Source: Nocardioides nitrophenolicus (GTDB taxonomy: Bacteria; Actinomycetota; Actinomycetes; Propionibacteriales; Nocardioidaceae). Taken from it: DNA of 64,000 nucleotides. The first letter of the stretch is position 1. Every line of letters begins with the position of its first letter. The notes under the pieces are model-generated. The model saw only the letters and a list, made by a program, of their open reading frames with translations, searched no databases and had not been told where the DNA came from. The stretch spans positions 5,751,018 through 5,815,017 of the forward strand of contig NZ_JAFBBY010000001.1 of NCBI RefSeq assembly GCF_016907515.1. Reading direction: 5' to 3'. The position numbers were made by a program, and so were the translations under genes. Positions 43,460 to 57,857 of this stretch are shown in pieces.

Positions 43460-45571
43460 ATGATCCCGGACCTGGACTGGACCGACCTCGACCGCAAGGC
43501 CGTCGACACCGCGCGGGTGCTCGCGATGGACGCCGTCCAGAAGGTCGGCAACGGCCACCCTGGCACCGCCATGAGCCTGGCGCCGGCCGCGTACCTGCTG
43601 TTCCAGAAGGTGATGCGCCACGACCCCGCGGACCCGGCGTGGATCGCGCGCGACCGCTTCGTGCTGAGCTGCGGCCACTCCTCGATCACCCTCTACACCC
43701 AGCTCTTCCTCGGCGGCTTCGGCCTCGAGCTCGGCGACCTCGAGGCGCTGCGCACCTGGGGCAGCAAGACCCCGGGTCACCCGGAGTTCGGCCACACCGC
43801 CGGGGTCGAGGTCACCACCGGCCCGCTCGGCCAGGGCGTCGCCAACGCGGTCGGCATGGCGATGGCGGCGCGCCGCGAGAAGGGCCTGCTCGACCCGGCG
43901 GCCGGCGACGGGCCGTCGCTGTTCGACCACCACGTCTACGTGCTCGCCTCCGACGGCGACCTCGAGGAGGGCGTGAGCAGCGAGGCGTCCTCGATCGCCG
44001 GCACCCAGGAGCTCGGCAACCTCACGGTCATCTACGACGCCAACCGGATCTCGATCGAGGGCGACACCCACATCGCGTTCAACGAGGACGTCGCGAAGCG
44101 CTACGAGGCCTACGGCTGGCACGTCCAGACCGTCGACTGGACCGGCAACGACCACAACGACCTCGCCCACTACGAGGAGGACGTCCCGGCCCTCTACGAC
44201 GCGCTGAAGGCCGCCGACGAGGTCACCGACCAGCCGTCGCTGATCGTGCTGAAGACGGTGATCGCCTGGCCGGCGCCCAACGCGCAGAACACCGAGGCAG
44301 CCCACGGCTCGGCGCTCGGCGCAGAGGAGGTCGCGGCCACCAAGGCGGTGCTGGGCTTCGACCCCGACAAGAGCTTCGAGGTCCCCGCCGACGTGCTGGC
44401 CCACACCCGGGGCCTGATCGCGCGCGGCAAGGCCTGGCAGGCCGAGTGGCTCACGGCGTACGACGCGTGGGCCGCCGCCAACCCGGAGCAGGCCGCGCTC
44501 CTCCACCGGCTCAAGGACCGCCGCCTGCCCGACGGCATCGAGGACGCGCTGCCGGTCTTCGAGGCCGACGCCAAGGGCGTCGCCACCCGCGCCGCGTCCG
44601 GCAAGGTGATCAACGCGATCGCCGGCATCATGCCCGAGCTGTGGGGCGGCTCGGCCGACCTCGCCGGCTCCAACAACACGACCATCAAGGACGCCAAGTC
44701 CTTCCTGCCTCTCGACCGCGGCGTCGAGGAGTGGCCCGCCGACCCCTACCAGGGCCGGGTGCTCCACTTCGGCATCCGCGAGCACGGCATGGGCGCGATC
44801 ATGAACGGCATCGCCGTCCACGGCGGCACCCGCGTCTTCGGCGGCACCTTCCTCACCTTCTCCGACTACATGCGCGGCGCGGTCCGGGTGGGCGCGCTGA
44901 TGGGCGCTCCCGTCGTCCACGTGTGGACCCACGACTCCATCGGTCTCGGCGAGGACGGTCCGACCCACCAGCCGATCGAGCACCTCGCGGCGCTGCGCGC
45001 GATCCCCGGGCTCGACGTGGTCCGCCCGGCCGACGCCAACGAGACCGCCGCCGCGTGGCTCCAGGTGCTGCGCAACAGCGACCGCCCGGCCGGGCTGATC
45101 CTGAGCCGCCAGAACCTGCCGACCTTCCCGCGCGGTGCCGAGGGCTACGCCACCACCGACGACGTCGCCAAGGGCGGCTACGTGCTGCTCGACGCCGAGG
45201 GCGGACAGCCCGATGTCGTCCTGCTCGCCACCGGCTCGGAGGTGCAGTACGCCGTCGCGGCCCGCGCCCAGCTCGCCGCCGAGGGCGTCCACGCGCGGGT
45301 GGTCTCGTTGCCCTGCCTGGAGTGGTTCGACGCCCAGACCCAGGCCTACCGCGACAGCGTGATCCCGCCGACCGTCAAGGCGCGGGTCTCGGTCGAGGCG
45401 GGCGTCAAGCAGGGCTGGCGCGAGTACGTCGGCGACGCCGGCCGGATCGTCAGCATCGACCACTACGGCGCGAGCGCGGACGCCGGAACGCTGTTCCGCG
45501 AGTTCGGCTTCACGCCCGAGGCCGTCGTCCAGGCGGCCCGCGAGAGCATCGCCGCGGCTGCCCGGGACTGA
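43460..45571 (+). CDS. tkt: Transketolase
   Basis: A 703-residue thiamine-diphosphate enzyme of the non-oxidative pentose phosphate pathway. [13 protein letters not shown], the [13 protein letters not shown] metal/ThDP motif, [15 protein letters not shown] and [16 protein letters not shown] are all conserved. TAGGCT at 43447-43452 lies 7 nt before the ATG, so the mRNA is probably leaderless. It heads tkt-tal-pgi-pgl. Confidence 0.97.
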   Translation: MIPDLDWTDLDRKAVDTARVLAMDAVQKVGNGHPGTAMSLAPAAYLLFQKVMRHDPADPAWIARDRFVLSCGHSSITLYTQLFLGGFGLELGDLEALRTWGSKTPGHPEFGHTAGVEVTTGPLGQGVANAVGMAMAARREKGLLDPAAGDGPSLFDHHVYVLASDGDLEEGVSSEASSIAGTQELGNLTVIYDANRISIEGDTHIAFNEDVAKRYEAYGWHVQTVDWTGNDHNDLAHYEEDVPALYDALKAADEVTDQPSLIVLKTVIAWPAPNAQNTEAAHGSALGAEEVAATKAVLGFDPDKSFEVPADVLAHTRGLIARGKAWQAEWLTAYDAWAAANPEQAALLHRLKDRRLPDGIEDALPVFEADAKGVATRAASGKVINAIAGIMPELWGGSADLAGSNNTTIKDAKSFLPLDRGVEEWPADPYQGRVLHFGIREHGMGAIMNGIAVHGGTRVFGGTFLTFSDYMRGAVRVGALMGAPVVHVWTHDSIGLGEDGPTHQPIEHLAALRAIPGLDVVRPADANETAAAWLQVLRNSDRPAGLILSRQNLPTFPRGAEGYATTDDVAKGGYVLLDAEGGQPDVVLLATGSEVQYAVAARAQLAAEGVHARVVSLPCLEWFDAQTQAYRDSVIPPTVKARVSVEAGVKQGWREYVGDAGRIVSIDHYGASADAGTLFREFGFTPEAVVQAARESIAAAARD

Positions 45572-45614
45572 ACCGGGCACCACCAGAACGAAACCCACCG
45601 CTGAGGAGGAACCG

Positions 45615-46733
45615 ATGACTGATCGACTGAAGGCCCTCGCTGACGCGGGGGTGTCCATCTGGCTCGACGACCTGTCGCGCGAGCGGATCGAGACCGGCAA
45701 CCTGGCTGACCTGGTCCGCGAGCGCTCGGTCGTCGGCGTGACGACCAACCCGACGATCTTCGCGAGCGCGATCGCCAACGGCGAGCGCTACGACGCCCAG
45801 GTGCGTCAGCTCGTCGAGGGCGGCGCCGGCGTCGACGAGGTGATCTTCGCGCTGACCACCGACGACGTGCGCAACGCCTGCGACGTGCTGTCCCCCGTGG
45901 CCGCCGCGCATCCCGCCGACGGCCGGGTGTCGATCGAGGTCGAGCCGACCCTGGCCAACGACACCGACGCCACCATCACCTCCGCGAAGGCGCTGTGGGC
46001 CGCCGTCGACCGCCCCAACGCGCTGATCAAGATCCCCGCCACGCTCGAGGGCCTGCCGGCCATCACGGCGACCATCGCGGCCGGGATCAGCGTCAACGTC
46101 ACCCTGATCTTCTCCGTCGAGCGCTACCGCGCGGTCATGGACGCCTACCTCGCCGGCCTCGAGCAGGCCCGCGACGCCGGCATCGACCTCGGCACCATCC
46201 AGTCCGTGGCCTCGTTCTTCGTGTCGCGGGTCGACACCGAGATCGACGCCCGCCTGGAGAAGATCGGGACCGACGAGGCGCTGGCCCTGCGCGGCCAGGC
46301 CGCCGTGGCCAACGCCCGGCTCGCCTACGCCGCGTTCGAGGAGGTGCTGGCCTCGGAGCGCTGGCGGTCGCTGGCGGCGGCCGGGGCCCACCCGCAGCGG
46401 CCGCTGTGGGCCTCGACCGGCGTGAAGAACCCGGCGTACTCCGACACCCTCTATGTCACCGACCTGGTCGTGGCCGACACGGTCAACACCATGCCGGAGA
46501 AGACCCTGCTCGCCTTCGCCGACCACGGAGAGGTGAACGGCGACCAGGTCACCGGCCGGGCCGGCGAGGCGCAGGCGGTGTTCGACCGGATCGCCGCGGC
46601 GGGGGTCGACCTCGAGGACGTGTTCGTGACCCTCGAGACCGAGGGAGTCGACAAGTTCAAGGTCTCCTGGACCGAGCTGGTCGCCACCGTCGAAGCGCAG
46701 ATGGCGGCGACGTCGGGCCAGGCCGGAGCCTGA
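45615..46733 (+). CDS. tal: Transaldolase
   Basis: A 372-residue class I transaldolase of the actinobacterial (TalB-long) type. [16 protein letters not shown] and GVTTNPTIF near the N terminus, IKIPAT with the Schiff-base Lys, and [12 protein letters not shown] are conserved. A strong ribosome binding site (GAGGAGG, 45603-45609) precedes the ATG, which fits an internal operon gene 43 bp after tkt. Confidence 0.96.
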   Translation: MTDRLKALADAGVSIWLDDLSRERIETGNLADLVRERSVVGVTTNPTIFASAIANGERYDAQVRQLVEGGAGVDEVIFALTTDDVRNACDVLSPVAAAHPADGRVSIEVEPTLANDTDATITSAKALWAAVDRPNALIKIPATLEGLPAITATIAAGISVNVTLIFSVERYRAVMDAYLAGLEQARDAGIDLGTIQSVASFFVSRVDTEIDARLEKIGTDEALALRGQAAVANARLAYAAFEEVLASERWRSLAAAGAHPQRPLWASTGVKNPAYSDTLYVTDLVVADTVNTMPEKTLLAFADHGEVNGDQVTGRAGEAQAVFDRIAAAGVDLEDVFVTLETEGVDKFKVSWTELVATVEAQMAATSGQAGA

Positions 46734-46738
46734 CCTCC

Positions 46739-48381
<1,643 letters not shown>

Positions 48382-48385
<4 letters not shown>

Positions 48386-49113
48386 CCGAGACTCCCCCGC
48401 CGCTCGTCGAGGTCCATGCCGACGCCGAGACGCTCGCGACCGCGGTCGCCGGCGAGCTGCTCAACCGGATCGCCGACGCCCAGGCGGCCGGCCACGTCCC
48501 CCACGTCGGGCTCACCGGCGGCACCATCGCCGAGGCCGTGCACCGCGAGGTCGCCCGCCTGGCGCCGGCGTCCGGTGTCGACTGGGGCGCGGTGGTGCTC
48601 TGGTTCGGCGACGAGCGGTTCGTGCCCGCCGACTCCCCCGAGCGCAACCTCAATCAGGCCCGCGCGGCCTTCCTCGACGAGGTCGGCGCCTTCCGGGTCC
48701 ACAGCGCACCCGCCTCCACCGAGGTCGGCTCGGTCGAGGAGTCCGCGACGGCGTACGCCGACAGGCTCCGCGCCGAGGGCGGCCCCGAGTTCGACGTGCT
48801 GATGCTCGGCGTCGGCCCCGACGGGCACGTCGCCTCGCTGTTCCCCGGCCACCCGGCCCTCGACGCCGTCGGCGCGGCCACGGTCGCGGTCCACGACTCC
48901 CCCAAGCCGCCGCCCGAGCGGGTCAGCCTCACCTTCGAGGCGGTCAACCGCGCCCAGTCCGTGTGGTTCCTGGTCAGCGGCGAGGCCAAGGCCGACGCCG
49001 TACGCCGGGCGCTCGCCGAGGACGGTCAGGTCACCGAGACCCCGGCCCGTGGTGTCGCCGGCCGCACCGAGACCGTCTGGTTCCTCGACGCGGCCGCCGC
49101 CTCGCTCGTCTGA
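48382..49113 (+). CDS. pgl: 6-phosphogluconolactonase
   Basis: A 243-residue DevB/Pgl-type enzyme of the NagB fold. [27 protein letters not shown] and [16 protein letters not shown] are diagnostic. It hydrolyses 6-phosphogluconolactone, the product of Zwf. It is coupled to pgi by ATGA. A hairpin follows the stop at 49123-49147. Confidence 0.95.
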
Positions 49114-49122
49114 CCCGTCAGC

Positions 49123-49147
49123 AACTGGCCCCGCAATCGGGCCAGTT
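49123..49147. terminator. Hairpin after pgl, between convergent pgl and rbpA
   Basis: AACTGGCCC (49123-49131) pairs perfectly with GGGCCAGTT (49139-49147) around a 7-nt loop, followed by TCT. It lies 10 bp after the pgl stop and fits a terminator of the tkt operon, perhaps also of rbpA on the other strand. Confidence 0.6.
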
Positions 49148-49193
49148 TCTGCCGGGTCGGCCGAATAACAGAGCCAGTTGGAGCCGGGTCGGC
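49142..49193. repeat. Imperfect 20-bp direct repeat downstream of pgl
   Basis: Positions 49142-49161 and 49174-49193 share CCAGTT, then four variable bases (TTCT differs from GGAG only partly) ending in GCCGGGTCGGC. The two copies lie 32 bp apart between the pgl terminator hairpin and the rbpA stop. The cause may be local duplication. Confidence 0.5.
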
Positions 49194-49553
49194 TCAGAAG
49201 ATGATCTCGCCGGACTTGCGGCGCGAGCGGAGCAGCTGGATCGCCTCGTCGAGGATGACCTCGGCCTCCTTGTCGGAGCGCCGCTCCTTCACGTAGGCGA
49301 GGTGGGTCTTGTAGGGCTCGATCTTCGGCGCCGGCGGCGCGTTCTCGGAGTCGAGACCGGCGGGCAGGCCGCACTTCGGGCAGTCCCAGGAGTCCGGGAC
49401 GGACGCCTCGACGGAGAAGGTGATCACCGAGCGGTGGTCGTTCGCACAGAAGTACGTGACGGCCTGCCGGGGAGCGGCCTCGCCGCGCTCGGCCTCGCCC
49501 ATCGGACCCGCACCGACGCGACTCCCGCGGATCGCGTTCCCACCACCAGCCAA
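49194..49553 (-). CDS. rbpA: RNA polymerase-binding protein RbpA
   Basis: A 119-residue actinobacterial general transcription factor that binds the group 1 sigma factor and stabilises open complexes. NAIRGSRVGAGPMGEAERGE is the basic linker, the zinc-fold Cys are in FCANDH and WDCPKCGLPAG, and KTHLAYVKERRSD is the sigma-interacting part. The start is TTG 49553: AGGAGAG lies 7 nt upstream and no ATG or GTG precedes the conserved N terminus in frame. Confidence 0.95.
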   Translation of the reverse strand: MAGGGNAIRGSRVGAGPMGEAERGEAAPRQAVTYFCANDHRSVITFSVEASVPDSWDCPKCGLPAGLDSENAPPAPKIEPYKTHLAYVKERRSDKEAEVILDEAIQLLRSRRKSGEIIF

Positions 49554-49578
49554 CGGATTCTCTCCTCAAGCCCTCGGA

Positions 49579-49600
49579 CGACCCGGCACTGCCCGGGTCG
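49579..49600. terminator. Hairpin between secG and rbpA
   Basis: CGACCCGG (49579-49586) pairs perfectly with CCGGGTCG (49593-49600) around 6 nt. It follows secG and precedes rbpA (both minus strand), so it either ends the gap-pgk-tpiA-secG mRNA or attenuates read-through into rbpA. The 68-bp gap holds nothing else. Confidence 0.55.
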
Positions 49601-49621
49601 GTTGCAAAGCGATCTGTGCTG

Positions 49622-49858
49622 TCAGTTCTGATAGGCGAGCAGGAGGCCCAGTGCGATCACGCAGGCGAACCAGATCACGCCGATCCCGACCGTGAACCGG
49701 TCGAGGTTGCGCTCGGCGACCGAGGATCCGCCGAGCGAGCTCGACACACCGCCACCGAACATGTCCGAGAGGCCGCCGCCCCGACCCTTGTGCAGCAGCA
49801 CGAGCAGGATCAGGATCAGGCTCGTGATCACGAGCAGCACAGTCAGAAGCGTCGACAC
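49622..49858 (-). CDS. secG: Protein translocase subunit SecG
   Basis: A 78-residue protein with two membrane segments (about 3-22 and 55-74) joined by the SecG loop KGRGGGLSDMFGGG. SecG assists SecYE-mediated export. The GTG start has TAGGAT (plus-strand ATCCTA 49866-49871) 7 nt upstream, so it can be transcribed on its own although it lies just after tpiA. Confidence 0.95.
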   Translation of the reverse strand: MSTLLTVLLVITSLILILLVLLHKGRGGGLSDMFGGGVSSSLGGSSVAERNLDRFTVGIGVIWFACVIALGLLLAYQN

Positions 49859-49885
49859 GCGAGGAATCCTACGTCAGGCCCGGTA

Positions 49886-50683
49886 CTAGGACAGCACCGG
49901 CATGTCGTAGAAGCGGCAGATTCCGCCGAACTCGTCGGCCTCGAGGCTCGCGCCGCCCACGAGAGCGCCGTCGACGTCGGCCTTGGCCATGATGCCGGCG
50001 ACGTTCGCGGCCTTGACCGAGCCGCCGTAGAGGATCCGTACGGCGTCCGCCGCCTCGTCGCCGAACAGCTCGCGCACCTTGCCGCGGATCGCCGCGCAGA
50101 CCTCCTGCGCGTCGTCCGGGGTGGCGACCTCGCCGGTGCCGATCGCCCAGACCGGCTCGTAGGCGATCACCAGGCCGGCGACCTGCTTCGCGGACAGCCC
50201 GGCCAACGAGCCCTCGACCTGGGCGTTGGTGAACGCGACGTGCTCCCCGGCCTGACGGATCTCGAGGCCCTCGCCGACGCACACGATGGGCGTGATCTTC
50301 TCCCCCAACGCGGCCTTCGCCTTGGCGTTGACCACCGCGTCGGTCTCGGCGTGGTACTGGCGCCGCTCGGAGTGGCCCACCACGACGTACGAGCAGCCCA
50401 GCTTGGCGAGCATCGCCGCGGAGATCTCCCCGGTGTAGGCGCCGGCGGCGTGCGCGGAGACGTCCTGGGCGCCGTAGCGGATGGCGAGCCGGTCGCCGTC
50501 GATGAGCGTCTGCACCGAGCGGATGTCGGTGAACGGCGGGATCACCGCCACCTCGACCTTGCCGTAGTCGTGGCGCTTGTCGGACAGCGTCCAGGCCAGC
50601 TTCTGCACGAGGACGACGGCCTCGGCGTGGTTGAGGTTCATCTTCCAGTTGCCCGCCATCAGCGGGGTCCGTGCAGCGGCCAT
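49886..50683 (-). CDS. tpiA: Triosephosphate isomerase
   Basis: A 265-residue TIM barrel. AGNWKMNLN carries the catalytic Lys, GHSERRQYH the catalytic His, and [11 protein letters not shown] the catalytic Glu (flexible loop 6). YGGSVKAAN and [10 protein letters not shown] bind phosphate. It follows pgk by 1 bp in the gap-pgk-tpiA operon. Confidence 0.97.
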   Translation of the reverse strand: MAAARTPLMAGNWKMNLNHAEAVVLVQKLAWTLSDKRHDYGKVEVAVIPPFTDIRSVQTLIDGDRLAIRYGAQDVSAHAAGAYTGEISAAMLAKLGCSYVVVGHSERRQYHAETDAVVNAKAKAALGEKITPIVCVGEGLEIRQAGEHVAFTNAQVEGSLAGLSAKQVAGLVIAYEPVWAIGTGEVATPDDAQEVCAAIRGKVRELFGDEAADAVRILYGGSVKAANVAGIMAKADVDGALVGGASLEADEFGGICRFYDMPVLS

Positions 50684-50684
50684 G

Positions 50685-51884
50685 TCAGGCGCCTTCCTCT
50701 TCGAGGACAGTGATGCCGGGCAGCTCCTTGCCCTCGAGGTACTCGAGGCTGGCGCCACCACCGGTGGAGATGTGGCCGAACGCGGCCTCGTCGAACCCGA
50801 GCGTGCGCACGGCGGCCGCGGAGTCGCCACCGCCGACGACCGACAGGCCGTCGACCTTGGTCAGCGCCTCGGCGACCGCACGGGTGCCCTCGGCGAAGGC
50901 GGCCTGCTCGAAGACGCCCATCGGGCCGTTCCAGAACACCGTCCGGGCGTCGGCGAGCGCGGCGGCGAAGGCCTGGCCGGACTCGGGACCGATGTCGAGA
51001 CCGAGGGCGTCGGCCGGGATCGCGTCGGCCGCGACCACGCGTGCGGAGGCTTCGTCGCCGAAGCTGTCGGCCACGACGACGTCGGTGGGCAGCACGATCT
51101 CGACGCCCAGCTCCTTGGCCCGCGCCTGGTAGGCACGCACCGTGTCGAGCTGGTCCTCCTCGAGCAGGCTGTTGCCGACCTCGAGACCGTCGGCGCGCAG
51201 GAAGGTGAAGACCATGCCCCCGCCGATGAGCAGCTTGTCGGCCTTGCCGAGCAGGTTGTCGATCACGCCCAGCTTGTCGGACACCTTGGAGCCGCCGAGC
51301 ACGACGACATAGGGCCGCTCGGGGTCGACGGTGAGCCGGCGCAGCACCTCGACCTCGGCGGCGACCAGGCCGCCCATGGCGTGCGGCAGGCGCTGCGCGA
51401 CGTCGTAGACGCTGGCCTGCTTGCGGTGCACCACGCCGAAGCCGTCGGAGACGAACGCGTCGGCGAGGCCGGCCAGCTGGTCGGCGAAGGCGCCCCGCTC
51501 GGCGTCGTCCTTGCTGGTCTCGCCGGCGTTGAACCGGACGTTCTCCAGCAGCGCGACCTCGCCGTCGCGCAGCGCCGCCACGGTCTCCTGGGCCGAGGCG
51601 CCGACGGTGTCGGTCGCGAACGCGACGGGCGCGCCGAGCAGCTCGCCCAGGCGGGCGGCGACCGGCGCCAGGGAGTACGCCGGGTCCGGCTCGCCCTGGG
51701 GCCGCCCGAGGTGGGCGGTGACGACCACGCGGGCGCCGGCGTCGGCCAGCGCGCGGATCGTCGGGACGCTGGCGCGGATCCGGCCGTCGTCGGTGATCCG
51801 GCTGCCGTCGAGCGGGACATTGAGGTCGGAGCGGACCAGGACGCGCTTGCCACTGACCTCGCCGAGGCCGTTGTACTCAGTCAC
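50685..51884 (-). CDS. pgk: Phosphoglycerate kinase
   Basis: A 399-residue two-domain kinase making ATP from 1,3-bisphosphoglycerate. [11 protein letters not shown] is the PGK signature, [10 protein letters not shown] the substrate region, and GGGDSAAAV the nucleotide-binding loop in the C-terminal domain. It starts 4 bp after the gap stop. A TACGCT hexamer 8 nt before the GTG, inside the end of gap, could give extra transcripts. Confidence 0.97.
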   Translation of the reverse strand: MTEYNGLGEVSGKRVLVRSDLNVPLDGSRITDDGRIRASVPTIRALADAGARVVVTAHLGRPQGEPDPAYSLAPVAARLGELLGAPVAFATDTVGASAQETVAALRDGEVALLENVRFNAGETSKDDAERGAFADQLAGLADAFVSDGFGVVHRKQASVYDVAQRLPHAMGGLVAAEVEVLRRLTVDPERPYVVVLGGSKVSDKLGVIDNLLGKADKLLIGGGMVFTFLRADGLEVGNSLLEEDQLDTVRAYQARAKELGVEIVLPTDVVVADSFGDEASARVVAADAIPADALGLDIGPESGQAFAAALADARTVFWNGPMGVFEQAAFAEGTRAVAEALTKVDGLSVVGGGDSAAAVRTLGFDEAAFGHISTGGGASLEYLEGKELPGITVLEEEGA

Positions 51885-51888
51885 GGGG

Positions 51889-52957
<1,069 letters not shown>

Positions 52958-52965
52958 GGGTCGGC

Positions 52966-53952
52966 TCAGGCGTCGCCGGCGAGCATCTCGGGCGTCAGCG
53001 ACGCCTCCGTGTCGGGTACGCCGAGCTCCTCGGCCCGCTTGTCGGCCATCGCCAGCAGCCGCCGGATCCGGCCGGCGATGGCGTCCTTGGTGAGCACCGG
53101 GTCGTGGAGCTGTCCGAGCTCCTCGAGCGATGCCTGCTTGTGCTCCAGGCGCAGCTCGCCCGCCATCCGCAGGTGGTCGGGCACCTCGTCGCCGAGGATC
53201 TCCATCGCCCGGTGCACCCGGGCGCCCGCGGTGACGGCGGCGCGGGCCGAGCGGCGCAGGTTGGCGTCGTCGAAGTTGGCGAGCCGGTTGGCGGTGGCCC
53301 GGACCTCGCGCCGCATCCGGCGCTCCTCCCACGCCATCAGCGTCTCGTGGGCGCCGAGCCGGGCGAGCAGCTGACCGATCGCGTCGCCGTCGCGGATCAC
53401 GACCCGGTCGACGCCCCGGACCTCGCGGGCCTTGGCCTGGATGCCGAGCCGGCGGGCGACACCGACCAGGGCCAGGGCGGCCTCGGAGCCGGGGCAGGTC
53501 ACCTCGAGCGAGGAGGAGCGGCCCGGCTCGGTGAGCGAGCCGTGGGCGAGGAAGGCGCCGCGCCAGGCGGCGACGGCGTCGCACGCACCACCGGACACGA
53601 CGGCCGGTGGCAGGCCGCGCACCGGTCGGCCGCGCTGGTCGAGCAGGCCGGTCTGGCGGGCCAGCGCCTCGCCGTCCTTGACCACCCGGACGATGTAGCG
53701 GCTGCCCTTGCGCAGGCCGTTGCCCTGCACCATGACGACCTCGGAGCCCTGGCCGTAGATCTCGGAGATGTCCTTGCGCAGCCGGCGCGCGGCGGCGCCG
53801 GTGTCGAGCTCGGCCTCGACGACGATCCGGCCGCCGACGATGTGGAGCCCACCGGCGAAGCGCAGCATCGAGGCGACCTCGGCCTTGCGGCAGCAGACCT
53901 TCGTCACCGGGATGTTGGCAAGCTCCGCCTTGACCTGTGCCGTCATCGCCAT
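52966..53952 (-). CDS. whiA: Sporulation/division regulator WhiA
   Basis: A 328-residue protein. The N-terminal part (about 1-200) is the LAGLIDADG-like WhiA domain ([26 protein letters not shown]), and the C-terminal part a helix-turn-helix ([20 protein letters not shown]). WhiA controls division and, in Streptomyces, sporulation genes. ATG 53952 (MAMTAQVK) matches the usual WhiA N terminus and has TAGGAT 7 nt upstream. It belongs to the conserved uvrC-rapZ-yvcK-whiA cluster. Confidence 0.95.
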   Translation of the reverse strand: MAMTAQVKAELANIPVTKVCCRKAEVASMLRFAGGLHIVGGRIVVEAELDTGAAARRLRKDISEIYGQGSEVVMVQGNGLRKGSRYIVRVVKDGEALARQTGLLDQRGRPVRGLPPAVVSGGACDAVAAWRGAFLAHGSLTEPGRSSSLEVTCPGSEAALALVGVARRLGIQAKAREVRGVDRVVIRDGDAIGQLLARLGAHETLMAWEERRMRREVRATANRLANFDDANLRRSARAAVTAGARVHRAMEILGDEVPDHLRMAGELRLEHKQASLEELGQLHDPVLTKDAIAGRIRRLLAMADKRAEELGVPDTEASLTPEMLAGDA

Positions 53953-53974
53953 AGGGGCGATCCTAAGGCGAGGG

Positions 53975-54964
53975 TCAACAACCCTCGAAGACGCGGGCGT
54001 ACGCCGCGGCCAGCTTGGCCGGGTCGTGCCGCACGCTCCCGTCGCCGGCGGCCACGTCGTCGACGACCAGCCGCGCGCCGATCGCGGCCACGACCTCCTC
54101 GAGCTCGCCGAGGCCGTCGGCGACCGACGTACGGTCGGCCAGGACGACGTCGATCGCCAGGTCGGGTGCGTGCTCGACCAGGACGGCGAGGTGGTCGGCC
54201 GGCCCGAAGCCACCGGTCTCACCGGCCTGCTCCTCGAGGTTGAGCACGACGACCACCCGAGCCGGCGTCGCGACCAGCGCCTCGCGCAGCCGCGGGACGA
54301 GCAGGTGCGGGAGCACGCTGCTGAACCACGAGCCCGGCCCGAGGACCACCCAGTCGGCGGCGGCGATCGCATCGACCACCGCGGGGCTGACCTCCGGGTC
54401 CGCCGGCTCCAGCGCGATCTCCGCGATCACCCCGTCGGTCGTCGCGACCTCGACCTGGCCGCGCACCGTGGTCAGCACGTCGGGCTCGCCGGGCACCAGG
54501 CCGCGGACCCGCGCGGTGATGTCCATCGGCGTCATCGCCATCGGCAGCACCCGGCCCTTGGCGCCGAGCAGCCGGCCGACCCAGTCGAGGGCGTCGACGT
54601 GGTCGCCGAGCAGCTCCCACAGGCCCACGATCAGTAGGTTGCCGACCACGTGGCCGCGCATCTCGCCGTCGCCCGCGAACCGGTGCTGCAGCACCTGCGC
54701 CCAGGTGGCGCCCCACTCGTCGTCGCCGCAGAGCGCGGCGAGCGCCATCCGCAGGTCACCGGGCGGCAGTACGCCGAACTCGCCACGCAGGCGGCCCGAC
54801 GAGCCGCCGTTGTCGGCCACGGTGACCACCGCGGTCAGCTCGTCGACGGTGAGGTCGTCGAGCAGCTGGCGCAGCGCGCTCAGCGAGGCGTGCAGGCCGT
54901 GGCCACCGCCGAGCGCCACCACGGCCTGCGCCCGCTGGTCGGTCCCGAGGAGGTCCGAGCTCAC
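53975..54964 (-). CDS. yvcK: YvcK/GlmR-family UDP-sugar-binding protein
   Basis: A 329-residue CofD-like protein. [31 protein letters not shown] and [15 protein letters not shown] are the family's nucleotide-binding motifs, and [18 protein letters not shown] is also conserved. YvcK/GlmR proteins bind UDP-GlcNAc and steer carbon into cell-wall precursors. The GTG start overlaps the rapZ stop by 4 bp. Confidence 0.93.
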   Translation of the reverse strand: MSSDLLGTDQRAQAVVALGGGHGLHASLSALRQLLDDLTVDELTAVVTVADNGGSSGRLRGEFGVLPPGDLRMALAALCGDDEWGATWAQVLQHRFAGDGEMRGHVVGNLLIVGLWELLGDHVDALDWVGRLLGAKGRVLPMAMTPMDITARVRGLVPGEPDVLTTVRGQVEVATTDGVIAEIALEPADPEVSPAVVDAIAAADWVVLGPGSWFSSVLPHLLVPRLREALVATPARVVVVLNLEEQAGETGGFGPADHLAVLVEHAPDLAIDVVLADRTSVADGLGELEEVVAAIGARLVVDDVAAGDGSVRHDPAKLAAAYARVFEGC

Positions 54965-55836
54965 TCGCGCCCCAGATCCCGGTGGATCGCGCGGGCGACG
55001 TAGCCCTGCTCCCCCATCCGGCGAGCGATCTCCTCGGTCATCGCCACGCTGCGGTGCTTGCCGCCGGTGCAGCCGATGGCGACCCGCATGAACCTCTTGC
55101 CCTCACGCAGGTAGCCCTCGGCGACGCCGGACAGCAGCGCGACGTAGCGGTCGGCGAACTCCGCGGCGCCCGGGCGCCCCAACACGTAGGCCGACACCTC
55201 GGCGTCCTGGCCGGTGCGGGGGCGCAGCTCGGGCACCCAGTGGGGATTGGGCAGGAAGCGCATGTCGGCGACGTGGTCGGCGTCGACGGGGATGCCGTAC
55301 TTGAAGCCGAAGCTGATCACCGAGACCCGCAGCCGGGTGGTCTCGGGCGTGCCGAAGGACTCCGCGATCCGGTCGGTGAGCTGGTGCACGTTGAGGCTGC
55401 TGGTGTCGATGACCAGGTCGGCCTCGGAGCGCAGGTCGGCGAGCACGACGCGCTCGCGCTGCAGGCCGTCGAGCAGCCGGCCGCCCTGCTGGAGGGGGTG
55501 CGGCCGGCGCGCCGCCTCCTGGCGCCGGACCAGCACCTCGTCGGTCGCGTCGAGGAACACCAGGGTGGTGGTGCGGCCCGCGACGCCGTGGGCGAGCGCA
55601 CTGCGCAGGCCCTGGAAGAAGGACCCGGACCGGACGTCGACGACGACCGCCACCGGCTGGGCCGGACCGTGGCTCTCGTCGACCAGCCGGACCACCTCCG
55701 GGAGCAGGCTGGGCGGGAGGTTGTCGACGACGAAGAAGCCGAGGTCCTCCAGCTCCTTGGCCGCGGTGCTGCGGCCGGCACCGGTCATCCCGGTCACGAC
55801 CACGAGCTGCCCGTGCGTCTCATCCATGGGCGTCAT
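54961..55836 (-). CDS. rapZ: RapZ-family nucleotide-binding protein
   Basis: A 291-residue protein with an N-terminal P-loop (GMTGAGRST), [10 protein letters not shown], and the C-terminal FGFKYGIP and [12 protein letters not shown] motifs. In E. coli RapZ is an RNase adapter for GlmZ; actinobacteria lack that RNA, so the role here is probably a nucleotide or amino-sugar sensor. ATG 55836 overlaps uvrC by 17 bp; ATG 55827 is an alternative. Confidence 0.92.
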   Translation of the reverse strand: MTPMDETHGQLVVVTGMTGAGRSTAAKELEDLGFFVVDNLPPSLLPEVVRLVDESHGPAQPVAVVVDVRSGSFFQGLRSALAHGVAGRTTTLVFLDATDEVLVRRQEAARRPHPLQQGGRLLDGLQRERVVLADLRSEADLVIDTSSLNVHQLTDRIAESFGTPETTRLRVSVISFGFKYGIPVDADHVADMRFLPNPHWVPELRPRTGQDAEVSAYVLGRPGAAEFADRYVALLSGVAEGYLREGKRFMRVAIGCTGGKHRSVAMTEEIARRMGEQGYVARAIHRDLGRE

Positions 55837-57790
55837 TGTGACCGGTCGCGGGCGCCGTCGCCGGTTCGAGGGCCTCCTTGATCGCGCTCGCCGTCCGCGG
55901 CCCGACACCGGGCACGGCCGCGATCTCCTCGACGGTGGCGGCCCGCAGCTTGCGCAGCGAGCCGAAGTGGCGCAGCAGGGTCTTGCGCCGCACCTCGCCC
56001 AGACCGGGCACGTCGTCGAGCAGGCTCTCGACCATCGACTTGGAGCGCCGGTTGCGGTGGTGGGTGATCGCGAACCGGTGCGCCTCGTCGCGCACCCGCT
56101 GCAGCAGGTAGAGCCCCTCGGAGGTGCGCGGCAGGATCACCGGGTCCTCCTCGCCGGGCACCCACACCTCCTCGAGCCGCTTGGCGAGACCACAGATCGG
56201 GATGTCGTCGATGCCGAGCTCGTCGAGCGCGCGCTGCGCCGCCGCGACCTGCGGGGCGCCGCCGTCGACGACCACCAGGCCCGGCGCGTAGGCGAACTTG
56301 CGCGGCCGGCCGGTGTCGGGGTCGACCAGCATCGGGCCGGTCCCCGCATCGGGATCCCCGGGCCGCAGCTCCGAGCGAGCCTGCTCGTCGAGCAGCCGCC
56401 GGAACCGGCGGGTGATGACCTCGTGCATGGCCTTGACGTCGTCGGAGCCGTCCTGGTCCTTGATCACGAACCGGCGGTACTCGCCCTTGCGGGCCAGGCC
56501 GTCCTCGAACACCACCATGGACGCGACGATCTCGGTGCCCTGGATGTGGGAGACGTCATAGCACTCGATCCGCAGCGGCGCCTCGTCGAGCTCGAGCGCC
56601 TCCGCGATCTCGGCGAGCGCGCGGTTGCGGGTGGTCAGGTCACTGGCCCGCTTGGTCTTGTGCAGCGCCAGGGACTCGGTGGCGTTGCGCGCCACGGTCT
56701 CCTGGAGGGTCCGCTTGTCGCCGCGCTGCGGGACCCGGATCTCCACCTTGGCGCCGCGCAGGTCGGAGAGCAGCTGCTCGAAGGTGGCGTGCTCGGCCGG
56801 CAGCGCCGGCACCAGGATCTCTCGCGGGACGGCGTCGCGGACGTCCTCGGGCGCCACGCCGGCGTACAGCTGGAGCAGGAAGTCCTCGACCAGCGCCGCG
56901 GTGTCGCCGTCGTCGGTGCGGTCGGCCACCCAGCCCCGCTGACCGCGGATCCGCCCGCCGCGCACGTAGAACACCTGGACCGCGACCTCGAGCGGGTCCT
57001 CGGCGAGCGCGATCACGTCGGCGTCGGAGCCGTCGCCGAAGACCACGGCCTGCTTCTCCAGCGCCTTGTTCATCGCGCCCAGGTCGTCGCGCAGGCGCGC
57101 CGCCTTCTCGAAGTCCAGCGCGTCGGAGGCGGCGTACATCTCCTGCTCGATCCGCCTCATGAACGGGCGGGTGCGGCCGGCCATGAACTCGCAGAAGTCG
57201 TCGACGATCGCGCGGTGGTCCTCGGGCGAGATGTTGCCGACGCAGGGGGCTGAGCACTTGTCGATGTAGCCCAGCAGGCACGGCCGCCCGATCTGGCTGG
57301 ATCGCTTGAACACGCCATTGCTGCACGAGCGCATCGGGAAGACCCGCAGCAGGATGTCGACGGTCTCGCGGATCGCCCAGGCGTGGCTGTAGGGGCCGAA
57401 GTACCGGGTGCCCTTGCGCTTGGCGCCCCGGCCGACCATCACCCGCGGGAAGTCCTCGGACACGGTGACCGCGAGCCACGGGTAGGACTTGTCGTCGCGG
57501 TACTTCACGTTGAAGCGCGGGTCGTACTCCTTGATCCAGGAGTACTCCAGCTGGAGCGCCTCGACCTCGGTGCCGACCACGGTCCACTCGACCGAGGTCG
57601 CCGTGGTGACCATGGTGGCGGTGCGGGGGTGCAGGTTGCCGATGTCCTGGAAGTACGACGACAGCCGGGCCCGCAGGTTCTTGGCCTTGCCGACGTAGAC
57701 GACGCGTCCGGTGCGGTCGCGGAACCGGTAGACGCCCGGCTGGGTGGGGATCGAGCCGGGCTTGGGCCGGTACGACAGAGCGGGTGTCAC
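55820..57790 (-). CDS. uvrC: Excinuclease ABC subunit C
   Basis: A 656-residue repair nuclease that makes both incisions. The N-terminal GIY-YIG domain ([26 protein letters not shown]), Cys-rich [15 protein letters not shown], a UvrB-binding UVR helix ([14 protein letters not shown]), the RNase H-like domain ([20 protein letters not shown]) and C-terminal HhH motifs ([15 protein letters not shown]) are complete. I chose GTG 57790 over GTG 57820 because TAGGGT (plus-strand ACCCTA 57798-57803) lies 7 nt upstream. Confidence 0.96.
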   Translation of the reverse strand: MTPALSYRPKPGSIPTQPGVYRFRDRTGRVVYVGKAKNLRARLSSYFQDIGNLHPRTATMVTTATSVEWTVVGTEVEALQLEYSWIKEYDPRFNVKYRDDKSYPWLAVTVSEDFPRVMVGRGAKRKGTRYFGPYSHAWAIRETVDILLRVFPMRSCSNGVFKRSSQIGRPCLLGYIDKCSAPCVGNISPEDHRAIVDDFCEFMAGRTRPFMRRIEQEMYAASDALDFEKAARLRDDLGAMNKALEKQAVVFGDGSDADVIALAEDPLEVAVQVFYVRGGRIRGQRGWVADRTDDGDTAALVEDFLLQLYAGVAPEDVRDAVPREILVPALPAEHATFEQLLSDLRGAKVEIRVPQRGDKRTLQETVARNATESLALHKTKRASDLTTRNRALAEIAEALELDEAPLRIECYDVSHIQGTEIVASMVVFEDGLARKGEYRRFVIKDQDGSDDVKAMHEVITRRFRRLLDEQARSELRPGDPDAGTGPMLVDPDTGRPRKFAYAPGLVVVDGGAPQVAAAQRALDELGIDDIPICGLAKRLEEVWVPGEEDPVILPRTSEGLYLLQRVRDEAHRFAITHHRNRRSKSMVESLLDDVPGLGEVRRKTLLRHFGSLRKLRAATVEEIAAVPGVGPRTASAIKEALEPATAPATGHNDAHG

Positions 57791-57857
57791 GTCCTCAACC
57801 CTAGTTAGCGGTGCCGACACTCCCTTATTCGAGTTGGTCGCGTGCTTTACTAGAGTT

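Noticed and set aside
42401..45778. Open reading frame of about 1,125 codons on the minus strand across tkt
   Set aside because: It is the antisense shadow of tkt in high-GC DNA, continuous by chance with the real ctaB frame. Only the ctaB part has family motifs.
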